Of a stretch of DNA of 61,499 bases, positions 11,512-22,700 are shown in pieces (the stretch's first letter is position 1; each line of letters begins with the position of its first letter). Under the pieces are notes generated by a model, which was not told the origin of the DNA, searched no databases, and saw only the letters and a program-made list of their open reading frames with translations. The translations under genes and the position numbers were made by a program. Source of the DNA: Branchiostoma floridae (Eukaryota; Chordata; Leptocardii; Amphioxiformes; Branchiostomatidae); assembly GCF_000003815.2 (NCBI RefSeq), contig NC_049992.1, positions 2,489,624 to 2,551,122 of the forward strand. Reading direction: 5' to 3'.

Positions 11512-12563
11512 TACAACATCATCAATACAGTTAAAAATTGCATCTGCAGGTACAAAATTAGGGGTACCTAATTCCAAGACAAAAGAAATGTATATAAAAG
11601 TGCTGTAAGATGTACTAGTATATAAAGTCGATGAGGGATTGTATATTCCATATATTGTCTGTGCATGAAAATGCAAGAGTCTACATGTCTACATGTGCAT
11701 CAAAACAGGTTTTCTGATACTAAATGAATAAATTACATTGGTGAAACTGTTTGATCCTGCACACAGTGGTATTTTGTAATAAAAGGTACATCTTTGATAC
11801 AAAGGAGTCTATGCGTTATTAATAACGGCTTACCAGTGCTGAAAACATTCTGACGTAAATACAACATTGCTCGGATGACTCATACAGAAGGTTTCTACAG
11901 TTAATCTCACTGTACCGTTAGAAAATGTGCAAAATGCTCTGTGTAGCCGCACAAACAATTATATGGTACAAGCAATCATCTTTCTTTCTTTGAATTATTG
12001 GCGTGGCTAAAATCCAGTTCCGGGCTCACATTTGATTAAGTCTCAAACAGGTGTTGCTGCTACGAAAAAAGTGGAATTAAAAAATGTTAAGCGGAATAAA
12101 AAAAAACACCAAAAACGTCAGACACCAACAAGCTACCGGACAAATAGATGTCGATTTTCTTTTTCTGTTGAAGCATTTAAACAAAGGTCATTTGCTCGGT
12201 AGCACACAGTTCTGGCAATTCTCACTTTTTGTTCTGTGAGAAAATGTTGTTTGAAACATGGGACTCTAGAATTAGCACATCTGTCCATGATCAGTAATCA
12301 CATATTCTGAGTCAAACCATACAGACCAACATTCTGATGATAATGTCCCAACACTTGTACAGCACAGGAAAGTAACTACTTTAAAACTGAGCTCAAAACC
12401 TAAACCTAAACTGAACCAAGACCATTTTACCCAGGAATTCCCCGTAGTTATGAAAATTTTTGAATTTGTGTCAAGAAATGTCACTAAAGTAACAGCATCT
12501 TTTGTTGTTTCCTCACATTTCTCCACCCGCGTAGTTGTCTATCTGCTTTAGACATTGCATAGA

Positions 12564-15332
12564 CTATGTCTCTTTCTCTTTCTTTGGTTTGCAATTGACG
12601 TGCTGTTCTTCTGAATTTTCCGTCTCAGGCAACGTCACATAAACGTGGTGACAATAGTCGCCTGCGTCAGACACACCAGTGGCTGGGTCCGAAACTTGTC
12701 TGTCTTTCTGCTCTGTTTTAACTTGCCGTTCTGAAGCATTTTCCGCGTCAGAAAACGTCACAATGGAGTGGTCATTTTCCGTACAGGGGAGTGTCACATA
12801 GGAGTGGTCAGAGCCAGCGCCGCAATTTTCCGTACCAGGGAGTGTCACCCTGTTATCAACAGTATTTTCCGTATTAAGGAGCGCCTGATATGTGTGGTTA
12901 GAGTCATTACTGCCATTCTGCGTACCAAGAAGCGCTTGATAATTGTGGCCAGAATTATCACCGGCATTTTCCGTAGGAAGTGCCACATAGGTGTGGTCAA
13001 AGCCATCGCCAGAATTGTCCGCACCAGGAAGTGCCATATACTCATTCTCTGAGACTTCAGTGGCACTTAGAGAAGTGGTGTCAGGATTATTGTCTTCGGC
13101 TTTGCTCCCCACCTCTGCTTGTTCCGTCTCCTGTCCTGTTACGCTGTTTCCAGGTAACGTCATGTAGTCGTGCTCCGAGTCGCTGTCGTAATTGGCAATT
13201 TTGCAAGCGTTAGAAGCCGAACCCTTGGCACTCTTGTCGTTGTCATAATGTCCGGTTGTCTGGATTTTGCTATCAGATTCCCCACTGACCGAGGCTTCCT
13301 TACGTCCTTCCTCTTTCCGTTCGTTGTCATAGTGTCCACTTGCTTGTGTCTCAGTGTGAATCGCAACAATGTGTGAAACCGTCATTGCTCTTGTTTTGCC
13401 CAAGCCCTTATTGTTGTGACGACGCCTGGTCCTTTTGGCTCTAGCCGCAGAGGATGTCTCCCCTGATCCACCGCTGGTAGGGTTGCCCAGGGCTGTCTTG
13501 TGTGAGTTCTTATTCAAACCTTCATCAGAGAACTGGTCATCGTTCTCATAGTGACCACCGGCGGCGCCTTGGGTGTCCGAAAATTGGTCATTGTTCTCAT
13601 AGTGACCACCTGTAGCTCCGGCAGTGTCCGAAGACTGGTCATCATTCTCATAGTGACCATTTGTAGCTCCGGCAGTGTCCGAAAATTGGTCATCATTCTC
13701 GTATTGACCACCAGTGGCTCCTTGTGTGTCCGAAAACTGGTCATCGTTCTCATAGTGACCACCGGTGGCGCATTGTGTGTCCGAAAACTGGTCATCGTTC
13801 TCGTAGTGCCCACCGGTGGCGCCGGCAGTGTCCGAAAACTGGTCATCGTTCTCGTACTGTCCGTTCCCGGTGTCATTTGCATCAGAAGACTGACCACCGG
13901 TACCGTGCTGTCCATCTCCAGCATCCCTGTGTCCGTTGACCCTGTCTGCCTGACGAGCTGCCTTAACCCTGCCCACACAAGCAGCGATCACACCTAGCAT
14001 AACCGAACATCCGCAGAAGGAGCCCAGACCTACTAAGATGAGCTGAGTGGGAGACAGGTCAAACCCAGGGAGATTCGCGGTCTCCTTTTCAACCTTGTCT
14101 ACCGTTGAAGGCGTGATGACTGGCTTGTGGGGGTCTTGGACTAGTGGCGTGACAACCCTGACTGTCGCCTGACTGTAGGCTTCGGTACTGTACTCATCAG
14201 TGCCAGTTCTGACGGTGAGTACAGCGGACACGCTGGCATTGTCTGCATGGTCGGCTGTCACCTGACATGTGTACGTGCCCTCTGTGTCGCTACCAGATGC
14301 AGGTATGTTCAACACGGAGTAGCACATTCTCCTTGTTTCCAATCTTTTGATAGGCGAGCCTTTGCAAGATGAACTGCTCGTGTGCGTGTAGTGTTGGGAG
14401 TACTGGTAGCTCGATGGTGTGTAGTCTCCGCTTGGTGTGATCCACGCGAACGTCAGACCTTCCTGACAGTCTGTCCGGCAGGTGAAAGAAGCGTTACCTG
14501 TGGCGGTGCCATTGTCTACGGTGACGTACACGTCAGGTGATGCACACCTGAGATCCTCCAAGGGAACATCCCTGATGTCCTTTCCTGTGGCACCGACCAT
14601 GCACCAGATGTACCACCGCAAAGTCTCATCTTGGAGCAGCCACACCTTGATGTCTCTAAGCTTGCAGTCGCACTGCAGCCAAACCCCGCTCCCTATCACG
14701 CTTAGTGTCGAAATGTGGCGTAGTTCATCAACATCTGGTACCGACGTGACAGGGTTACCGTTCAGGATCAGCTGGAGCTGAAAGTTCACAGTTGACGGAA
14801 TCCCTCTGGGAATGACAGAAAGGCAGTTATTACTTAGCATGAGGACTTTCAGTCTGAACAGCCCGGCAAACGCCTCACCGTCGATGTGACGTATGACGTT
14901 ATCATCCAAGTGCAACGTCAGGAGCTGGTCCAGACCCATAAAAGTCCCTGCCTCCAGCCGGCTGATCTTGTTGTCTGTAAGATCTAACACGGCTACGGAC
15001 GGCAGGTTCTTAAATGCCCCAGGTTGTAGCGCCACCACTCCACTTTCCCGGATGTTGAGAGTCTGCAGAACGTCGTGCCGGGGAAAATCTCCTGCCGCGA
15101 TGTTCGTGATGTTCTGATGCCATAGCGACAGTTGTTTGAGATTCGGCGGCAGTGGTGTCGGAATGGAGCGGAAGTTACATGTCTTCAGACACAACAAGAG
15201 TACTCCGAGTGTCGGGTGGGAAGTAGCTCGGCAACAATCGAGGTTTGATTGAAACCTTGTGTAACTCGATCCGTTCCACGTTGTCACGAGTAGCACCAGA
15301 GTGAACCAAAGCCCGTGTCTTGAAGTCGTCAT
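12564..15332 (-). CDS. Intronless LRR-Ig transmembrane receptor with tyrosine-motif repeat tail
   Basis: A single 922-residue ORF. Signal peptide at 1-22; Cys-containing N-cap (33-52); leucine-rich repeats at about 64-200; LRR C-terminal cap (CDC at 221-223, then C244 and C263); one Ig domain at about 265-375 with C285 and C356 (GTYTC); TM helix at 429-454 followed by basic residues; cytoplasmic tail 455-922. The tail has seven copies of a 17-residue repeat with YENDD (Y493, 510, 527, 544, 561, 578, 595) and two YDN motifs (Y668, Y695). Next come seven YxxL motifs, most as HxYxxLP (Y723, 765, 782, 798, 815, 845, 898), plus two degenerate copies (827-832, 856-860). YxN is the classic GRB2 SH2-binding pattern, so adaptor recruitment is inferred. 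LRR-Ig receptors are an expanded, presumed immune or neural family in lancelets. No TIR or kinase domain. The ATG was chosen because it opens the signal peptide. Confidence 0.93.
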   Translation of the reverse strand: MTTSRHGLWFTLVLLVTTWNGSSYTRFQSNLDCCRATSHPTLGVLLLCLKTCNFRSIPTPLPPNLKQLSLWHQNITNIAAGDFPRHDVLQTLNIRESGVVALQPGAFKNLPSVAVLDLTDNKISRLEAGTFMGLDQLLTLHLDDNVIRHIDGEAFAGLFRLKVLMLSNNCLSVIPRGIPSTVNFQLQLILNGNPVTSVPDVDELRHISTLSVIGSGVWLQCDCKLRDIKVWLLQDETLRWYIWCMVGATGKDIRDVPLEDLRCASPDVYVTVDNGTATGNASFTCRTDCQEGLTFAWITPSGDYTPSSYQYSQHYTHTSSSSCKGSPIKRLETRRMCYSVLNIPASGSDTEGTYTCQVTADHADNASVSAVLTVRTGTDEYSTEAYSQATVRVVTPLVQDPHKPVITPSTVDKVEKETANLPGFDLSPTQLILVGLGSFCGCSVMLGVIAACVGRVKAARQADRVNGHRDAGDGQHGTGGQSSDANDTGNGQYENDDQFSDTAGATGGHYENDDQFSDTQCATGGHYENDDQFSDTQGATGGQYENDDQFSDTAGATNGHYENDDQSSDTAGATGGHYENNDQFSDTQGAAGGHYENDDQFSDEGLNKNSHKTALGNPTSGGSGETSSAARAKRTRRRHNNKGLGKTRAMTVSHIVAIHTETQASGHYDNERKEEGRKEASVSGESDSKIQTTGHYDNDKSAKGSASNACKIANYDSDSEHDYMTLPGNSVTGQETEQAEVGSKAEDNNPDTTSLSATEVSENEYMALPGADNSGDGFDHTYVALPTENAGDNSGHNYQALLGTQNGSNDSNHTYQALLNTENTVDNRVTLPGTENCGAGSDHSYVTLPCTENDHSIVTFSDAENASERQVKTEQKDRQVSDPATGVSDAGDYCHHVYVTLPETENSEEQHVNCKPKKEKET
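13521..13862 (-). repeat. In-frame 51-bp coding minisatellite (7 units)
   Basis: Seven direct repeats of 51 bp encode GGHYENDDQFSDTQGAT-like units. Periodicity is exact at 17 residues from Y493 to Y595. Variation is concentrated at H/Q before the Tyr and TA/TQ after it. An eighth unit upstream (QHGTGGQSSDAND) has lost the tyrosine. Confidence 0.95.
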
Positions 15333-16725
15333 TTTGGAGTTGTTTCAAAGTTTCAGTCTTCGGCTGTATCTTAAGAACGTACCTACAGCTACGTAGTCAG
15401 GAAGAAATGATAAGCCAATCTACAAGGAATAGAGAGAGAGAGCCTTGCCTTTTCCATTGTCCACTTACTGAATCCTATATTTGTCCAATAGTCGTCTTCT
15501 CTATGATCCTCTATAATAGAGGTGATGACAACACATTGACCATGGATAGTCGGTCGTCAGTCCGGATGCTCTTTTTCAGCCGTCCTCAGTTGAAAACAGA
15601 ATCACCTCTCAATGAGAGTAACTAACATTTGGGTATATGTCTATTCATTACCATTTGACGTAATGACCTGAATACCAATTTTTTTTTGCTTCTATGGATG
15701 AGTCTTTTTCTGGTTTAAGAATGAATAATGTAATTGATTGTTTTAGAAAAGATGAATAAGCCCCTGCGGTTTAATCGTTTGCATGCGTTCTTCAGAACCT
15801 TTCATCTAAGAAAGAATGTAGAACAGGTGTTGAGTACGATGCTGAGCCAAGCGTTGATGTTAACAACAAGATGACTTGTGAAAATGGTTAATTTTACGCC
15901 ATACCACATGTATGGGAGTGAAACTTTTTTTTTCTTTCTTTTTCTTTTTTAAATTCATGTCTCTTCCCCTTATTTTTCTTATTCTTCTGCTACCCGTTGG
16001 TCAAACGAATTCAAACTATGTAATTTTAAATGTAATTTTTTTTGGGTCAGATGACCCCAATTGTTTCATGAGAAGGATAGAGTGGACCGATATCCTCAGG
16101 GTCTTTAAAGTTATTGAGGTTTTAGCCAACTTCAGAGCACAAGAGAAAGCTATGTAACACCAGACAGACATCCCGTGGGATGTTGCCTATCACCATCATA
16201 TCGTTCCGTGCTAGTCAGGCACCTTTTCATTGCCTATGACACATGTCTACAGTACTTCATGCACACTTTCGACACGATAACGGATACGTTTGCTATTTCA
16301 AGACCAAAATGTATATCTTTTACTCCTGAAAGAAACTGACCTGAAATTCGCGACACGTGGTGTCAATGATTTCACCTTATATCGCACCTTTTTTGACGTA
16401 CACCTACGTAACCTCAAAATGATTCATTATAGGATTTTGTTATCTTTTCTTTTTACTTTCCTTTGTGCTAGATTCATATCAAATAATTTGCATATGGAGC
16501 TCACATGCCCTGGTACTGAAAGCAAAAGGTCTTGAAATTTGGAATCGGTTATGTAACGTTACCTAGACTGTTACGTCGTTCAGTTTTACAACTTCCCGCT
16601 AGGTGTCGCTCGTGAGCGGTCGATCACGCATGACCCAGAATTCCCGCAATCATCATGGCCGACCTGGGTCGGAAAATTTTTCATCTGCGCTGAATTTCTT
16701 CGATTCCTGCGAGAAAACGGCGACG
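15333..16725. other. Head-to-head intergenic region, LRR-Ig (-) and PLEKHM2 (+)
   Basis: No convincing coding sequence in 1.4 kb. The half next to the LRR-Ig gene has inverted CCAAT-type words and a small palindrome 'cctctataatagagg'. The half next to PLEKHM2 is T-rich, then becomes CpG-containing from about 16570 and holds the PLEKHM2 5' UTR. Confidence 0.6.
16655..16693 (+). CDS. Upstream ORF in PLEKHM2 5' leader
   Basis: ATG in a good context (catcATGg) opens a 12-codon reading frame that ends in TGA, 32 nt before the PLEKHM2 start. If the transcript begins upstream of it, it could reduce translation of the main ORF. The encoded peptide is not recognised. Confidence 0.4.
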   Translation: MADLGRKIFHLR

Positions 16726-19700
16726 ATGGAGCGCCTGAAGCTGAAAGACCGCATCTTGGACAACATCGCTCGGGCCGTGAAGGGGGTAGGTAGCGCTCTG
16801 TCGCTTTCAGACGATTTTAGGGGCGTGTTTGTGTGACGTTGTGCCCCGGACTTCCGACCGAAGATCAGCTGTCATGTTTTACTTTTAGTGCTGGATGAGA
16901 TCATTGATGGCGGAACGGCAAAAATAGGAAGGACGGGATTCGGGACGGGAAAATTACGGCAGGAATCGGACAGGGGATGTGAGATAGAGTTCTCAGTAAT
17001 GTGTGTAGGAATGCGGAAGTATATGATTTGGGGGGAAAGAACTAACGTTAGTTGTTTATCGAAGAGGGAGAGATGTGTTGTTGTTTACGTTGTATAAACT
17101 ATAACCCATATTCAATCGTCCCTAGCTTGCGTTGTTTGTTATATGATAATATGCTCACAAACAACAGTTTTGTCGTACAATGAAGTATGAGGAAGAACAT
17201 TGTGTCAAGCACTAGTAACACTTCCGTATGTAGGTAAAGGTGCAACGTAGCATAATTTTGTTGGGGGTTCCTGTTGTTTTATTATGCACAGTACTCTTGG
17301 GCTTGGAATATGTTAGTTTTATTACGGACCATTTCAATTTTCATGGACCATGTTGGAATTATTTCAGCTAGTGCATGGATGGAATATCAGGAAAGGATGG
17401 AATAAATTTATAATGTATCGTGTGCGTTAATACACCTAAAATAAGAAGCTTACTTACAGTCAGGTAACCAGGTGCAGGTGCCTATACTGCTACTGTGATC
17501 TAACATTACCTAAAGGTATATTATAACTACATTTGTATTATCATAACGTTAACGGTTATTTTCCTTCACTAAATGTGTGTGAAGGGAATCTAATGCAGAG
17601 ACAATGTCAGATGTTCACCAGGTATCACAACTCCATGTAACGTTAGATAGGATATGCCATGGGGATTGGTTTGTAACCCTATAGCTACTGGCCATGTTGA
17701 AATTCTATTACAACATTGGCTTCTGACTGATGGTAAGGCAGATATAGAGAATGGATTTTATAAGAATGTGCAAATTAAATTGCTATTTGTCACAGACTTT
17801 CACAGGCAGTGGGATGCATGTTTTAACATAAGCCATTTACTAATATATAGAGTTAGTCTATTTTTGAGTGCAATGGCCGAGTTTATAGTGTTCGCTTTGC
17901 ATTTGGTAGGTCATGAGTTTGATCCCCGTCTGTCAAGGTTGGCAGAAAAGCCTGGGCCAAGCAGGCTACCCTAGGCCTATAGCCAGGCTACCCTTTTTGG
18001 ACCCCAAGGGTATGTATGGGGTTTTGGCCCCTAATGGAATTTTTCTGGGCACAGGCTTTTCTGCGATACCATTTTGAGTCATACCAAAGACTTGGTAAAA
18101 ATGGTACATACTGCTTTCTCTGCTTAGCACTCAACATTTGGGAAATGATTCTTGAAAATTGAACACAAACTGCTATCAGTGGACTAGCCCCGTACATTTT
18201 TGCACAAAGGTTGTGTGGCCCAAGGGCTACCAAAACGGAGATGGGCACCACCCTATGCATCATCTGTTACAGGAAGGAGTCTAACTTGTCTTTAATATTG
18301 TGGAATCCTCAGATAACCAAAATTTTGTTGTGTTTATGTTATAAAATCCAGCTACCATGGCTTGCACACATATAATGATATATGATGATCTTGTAAAATT
18401 GTACGTAAGTAAAAGATAAATGTAAGACTACAGAGAATGAGAGAAAATCCTGCATTAGACAGTGCAGCAGTTTAATTAGTAAGCTGAATGAGAATGCTTT
18501 AGAAATGTTGTGAAAATGGAGAATCATATATCAGGGCTCGAAATACCACCTGCATATGCAGGTTAGTGCAGGTAAAATTGGAGCTGTGCAAGTATTTCTG
18601 ATGTCTACCTGCACCTAACCTGCACTGGTCCATGTACTGGGTTTCATACATAATTCAAATGTCCTATGATGTACGTGTATGTGGATTGTTTTTAGCTGCG
18701 TTGACTGTTACCACCTATTAATTATAGCAATTGTTCCTCTTCAAACAATTTTAGTATGATCCATACTTCCTAAATTCAGAGTGGTGCAGGTAAAATGTGT
18801 CTGGTGCAGGTAGTTTTCAACGTCACCTGCACCTGTGCAGGTATGCAGAAAAAAGTATTTCGAGCCCTGTATATAGTATATATATATAATACATATGCTT
18901 TCTCTGGTTGAAAATTACAGTCAGACAGGGCACATTACGATTTTTGGCAGAACCTGTGCCCAGGGGTAATAAAAAGTCGCTTGCTGAATGTATATGAGGA
19001 TGCAGCACCCCTAGGCCTGTTCCCCCGTGTTTATTAAATGCTGCGTTATACTGACATGTACAAATGTACTGTGACTGATGTTATATCATGTCTCCACTCT
19101 CCATGATGTACATTGATTCCATTCTAGTATTTCTACCCTCCTCTTTAGCCCTGTAGAAAAATGAATTTACAGTATTATTATGTTAAGAATGGCCTGATCC
19201 CTGAGTCACAAATTCTCTGGTAATATATTAGATTTTCAAATGATTCAGTTATGAATCCGTCAGGGACAGTTATTTGGGCACAAGGTGGCGTGATCCTTTT
19301 ATTTTTAATTTAGTGCACAACCAAATTACAATTTGTAATCTTAAGCTATTCCAAATGCTTCTGTCAATGATTAGGGATTAGTATGCAAAGAAGTTAGTAT
19401 AAAACAATGAAGATGTCTGTAGTATTTTTCCTCAGAGTCTCTGAGAACACATTTTTTGTCCTTGGGATCATTGGCAGTGACAACAATCACCCATTCAGTG
19501 TTCAGGGCTCGAAATACCACCTGCATATCCAGCTTAGTGCATGTAAAATTGGAGCTGTGCAGGTATCTCTGGTGTCAACCTGCACCTAACCTAGCCTGCA
19601 CTGGTCCATGTACTGGGTTTCATACATAAATGTAATATGATGTAGGTGTGTGTGGATTGTTCTTAGCTGCATTGATAAAATATGAAAGAAAAAATAGCAA

Positions 19701-22700
19701 TGCATGGTTCCTGAACAATTTTGATATGATTCATAATTCTTAAGTTCAGAGTGGTGCAGGTCAAATTTGTCTGGTGCAGGTAATTTTCAATATTATCTGC
19801 ACCAGTGCGGGTATGCAGAAAAAAGTATTTCGAGCCCAGGTGTTTCAAATCTGCACCTGTGTAATACATGTATATCATACTATATATCTTTCTAGAACTT
19901 GAAAGTAGAAGCTAAAGTTTCACATATGCCATCCAAATAGTGCTTGTCTCTAGCTTTCAAGATAGACATATCAGATCTGCCATGCAGTTTGGCATACTGT
20001 ATTCTAGTCCTGCTCTGAATGTCATAGAATTAATGTACGGAGAGAAAAGGAAGTGACAAGGCAACGCAGCCTTATGATACATTCATGTGGACGGTTGCCA
20101 AATTGAAACCCTGGCTGCAGTACATGTAGTTCAGAGTTCTCCCCAGAATTTTTTAGTATAGTGGAAGGACTAGCAAAAATACCTGAACCAATGCGCTGTG
20201 CTTTCATGAAAATGGGTTCATTTTGCAATGACAGAGGGTGTCAAATACTACAAGTATAATATATTACATGTATAGTGATTCCTTTGTTGTGAAGTGGCAA
20301 AATGACTATTATTGTTATGATCATCGCCCATTCACAAGTTTTTGCAGACAATGCCAACTGGAAAAGTGATGCCACTTGGCACAAAAATCTGAATTTTCAT
20401 TAATTTTAGCAAAACTAACCAAGAAAATAGGGAAGAAACACACTAAACTTCAGAAGTAGTATAGTGGAGCTGGGCTAGGAGTATAGTGGAGGGCCTCCGT
20501 TATTCCATCCTCTGGGGAGGACTCTGTAGTTGTAATGCAGGAGGCAGAAGCTGTGCATGTCCGGAAGCAGGTCACGAGTTTGTGACCTGGACTGGAGAAT
20601 TGTTTTCAGATATTATCCAATGCCTTAGTATTAGGACCAATTCATAATATAGCTTGTCCACCATTTGTTACTTATTTTTTATTTGCAGCTCTTAAATGCA
20701 TTCATAGTTACAGTATAAATGACCAGTTTCTCCCAGATCACTTCAGTGTCACTGACAAAAGATAGCAGATACTATCTGAAACGTCTCGCCGTTTCCAAAA
20801 TCATATCCAGTTGCTCGAGTAACTGCTTTTGGGCGTATAATCTTATTACCTGTCCAGATGTCTAACCTTCATCGACGCATTTATTACTTAATATTGGCAA
20901 AACCCCATGGTAATAGTGAAGCCATCTGTCATAAATCAGACCAGAAACCTTCGGCCGATCAGAGCATCAGGCTGAAACTCTGCCCTAATTAGTCTGCCTC
21001 GAGGCGTAACTTATGTACATGCAGTAGACGTTTGGTAAAGGGGTTAAAGGTCACAGGAAAGGTCCATTTTACAACCAGGGGGAGGTGCTCTGTTACTGCT
21101 GCCATTAACTAATGATCAGGTATTGCATTGAATTTTGTTTTTGCCAGCATAGAAATTATTGTTTGTTCACTTGTTAAATGCTACTGTACAGTTTTCTTTC
21201 TTTTATTTTTTTTGGTTATCCAACCGCTGATAGATTTGTATGATTCCTTCTATGATTCCTTTTCTCAAACAGTTACATGTATTGTCAATAATTGTACATC
21301 ATGTGTATTGCATTAACAATTAATAACATTGAAACTTGAAGAATTTTTATGTTGGTACATTGTGATGATATGATTAATGTTGTATCTGTCCAACAGTTAT
21401 CCAGTAACCATATGTAAAATCATATCTTTTTTTAATTAAAATCCTACAGCATTAATCAATGAAACTGATGAATGTTTTTCCTTCCAGATCCAGGACCTGC
21501 AGGCCTGTAAGGGGGACCCTGAAACTGCCTCCCCTCTGACCAATCAGGACCGAGAGATCCAAGCCTTGTGTGAGCACCTGGACCACGCCTTCCTGCATGG
21601 GTGAGTTGACCAATCAGCATGCAGATTACAATAACATTTTGACAAATCGGAAAAAAGATTCAGTCCCTGTTTGAGACGGGTGACCAATCAGCATAGACAT
21701 GTGATACATTTTGAATTGAACCAATCAGAGATGACTATGAAGAAACCAGGATAAATGAAAAATTAGAAGTCTGTACTGAGAAAGTGGACTTTCATGTTCT
21801 TTTTTTTTGACAATTTAGTATGATTTTGAATTATTTGCACAAAAGTATCTAGCCTGTACATGTAATGTACATGTACTTGTAATCATACTTTCTACATTGT
21901 AAGTTTGCAGCAATAATATTCAATTTGTTTGATCCCATTACATTATGATTATGTAGATAATCCGCATGTTTTTAATGTTCTTTCTGTATGTAGCATGTAA
22001 TCATCTTGGTTAGGGACTAAATCCTGCACGTTTCTCCAGGTTGCGAAACGTGACGAAGGGCTACTGGGTGGTCGTGCCGCACTTCACGCGGAAGGACGCC
22101 ATCAAACAGATCCAGGAGATGGGCAACGTCACCACCGACCTTGGCAGAGGTGAGAGCTGTGCTAACACAGTACTTTCTCTGGAATTTGTTGGTCCTCGGA
22201 TTTTGAAACAATATGAAATTAACTCTTTCTGAAGTAACTATCATGCTAAATTGTGTAGACTTCACTGGAGGATTAAAATAAGAGTCTGAGAAAAAGAAGG
22301 TACTTTCAAATTGATAGAGTTTCAGGGAATGAATGTCATAATTATCCTGGTGGAGCATTTTGCTCAGAATAGTCAGATGCTCTCAATTCAGTTCCCAATT
22401 CTCCGTAGATCCAGGTAATGTAGTCAGATGTCATGTTTTTTGCCTTAAATAGGTAAAGCTTCTGTTTTCATCTGTTCCTCTTGCTAAAGTCAATATATAT
22501 ATATTTGAGCAACAAGGACTCACGTGTCATACTGTAATAAGTTACATAGAAGTATGGTTTTACATGACTGGCTGATTATTCCCTCAGGCCGGGCGTGGCT
22601 GTACCTGGCCCTGAATGAGAACGCCCTGGAGAGCTACCTGCGAGTGTTCCAGGAGAATGTCGAACTGGTCAAGAAATACTACGTCAGGTAGGTCAAAACA

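Larger units (their letters stand above)
10610..12045. repeat. Diverged tandem duplication of a ~600-bp 3' UTR segment
   Basis: 10610-11240 and 11450-12045 are diverged direct copies. Anchors in the same order are 'acataactttatttacaac' (10661 and 11501), 'gaataaattac' (10925 and 11725), 'cagtgctattttgtaa' versus 'cagtggtattttgtaa', and 'gtagccgcacaaacaat' (about 11145 and 11944). Both copies keep a minus-strand AATAAA, so each could end an LRR-Ig transcript. This may be a remnant of a second gene copy of which only the 3' UTR survives. Confidence 0.75.
10421..12563. other. Tail-to-tail 3' UTR region between two receptor genes
   Basis: No convincing coding sequence. It holds the 3' UTR of the plus-strand receptor and the long 3' UTR of the minus-strand LRR-Ig gene, which overlap around 10660-10790 if the distal minus-strand poly(A) signal is used. 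A diverged tandem duplication fills most of it (separate entry). Confidence 0.7.

Noticed and set aside
12272-12526. 84-residue minus-strand ORF after the LRR-Ig stop
   Set aside because: Lies in the 3' UTR of the LRR-Ig gene; no domain, no splice signals joining it.
13514-13997. ORFs on both strands over the 51-bp repeat (MRTMTSFRT-type and RKLVIVLIVT-type)
   Set aside because: A repeat of a multiple of three keeps all six frames open; only the frame continuous with signal peptide, LRR, Ig and TM is coding.
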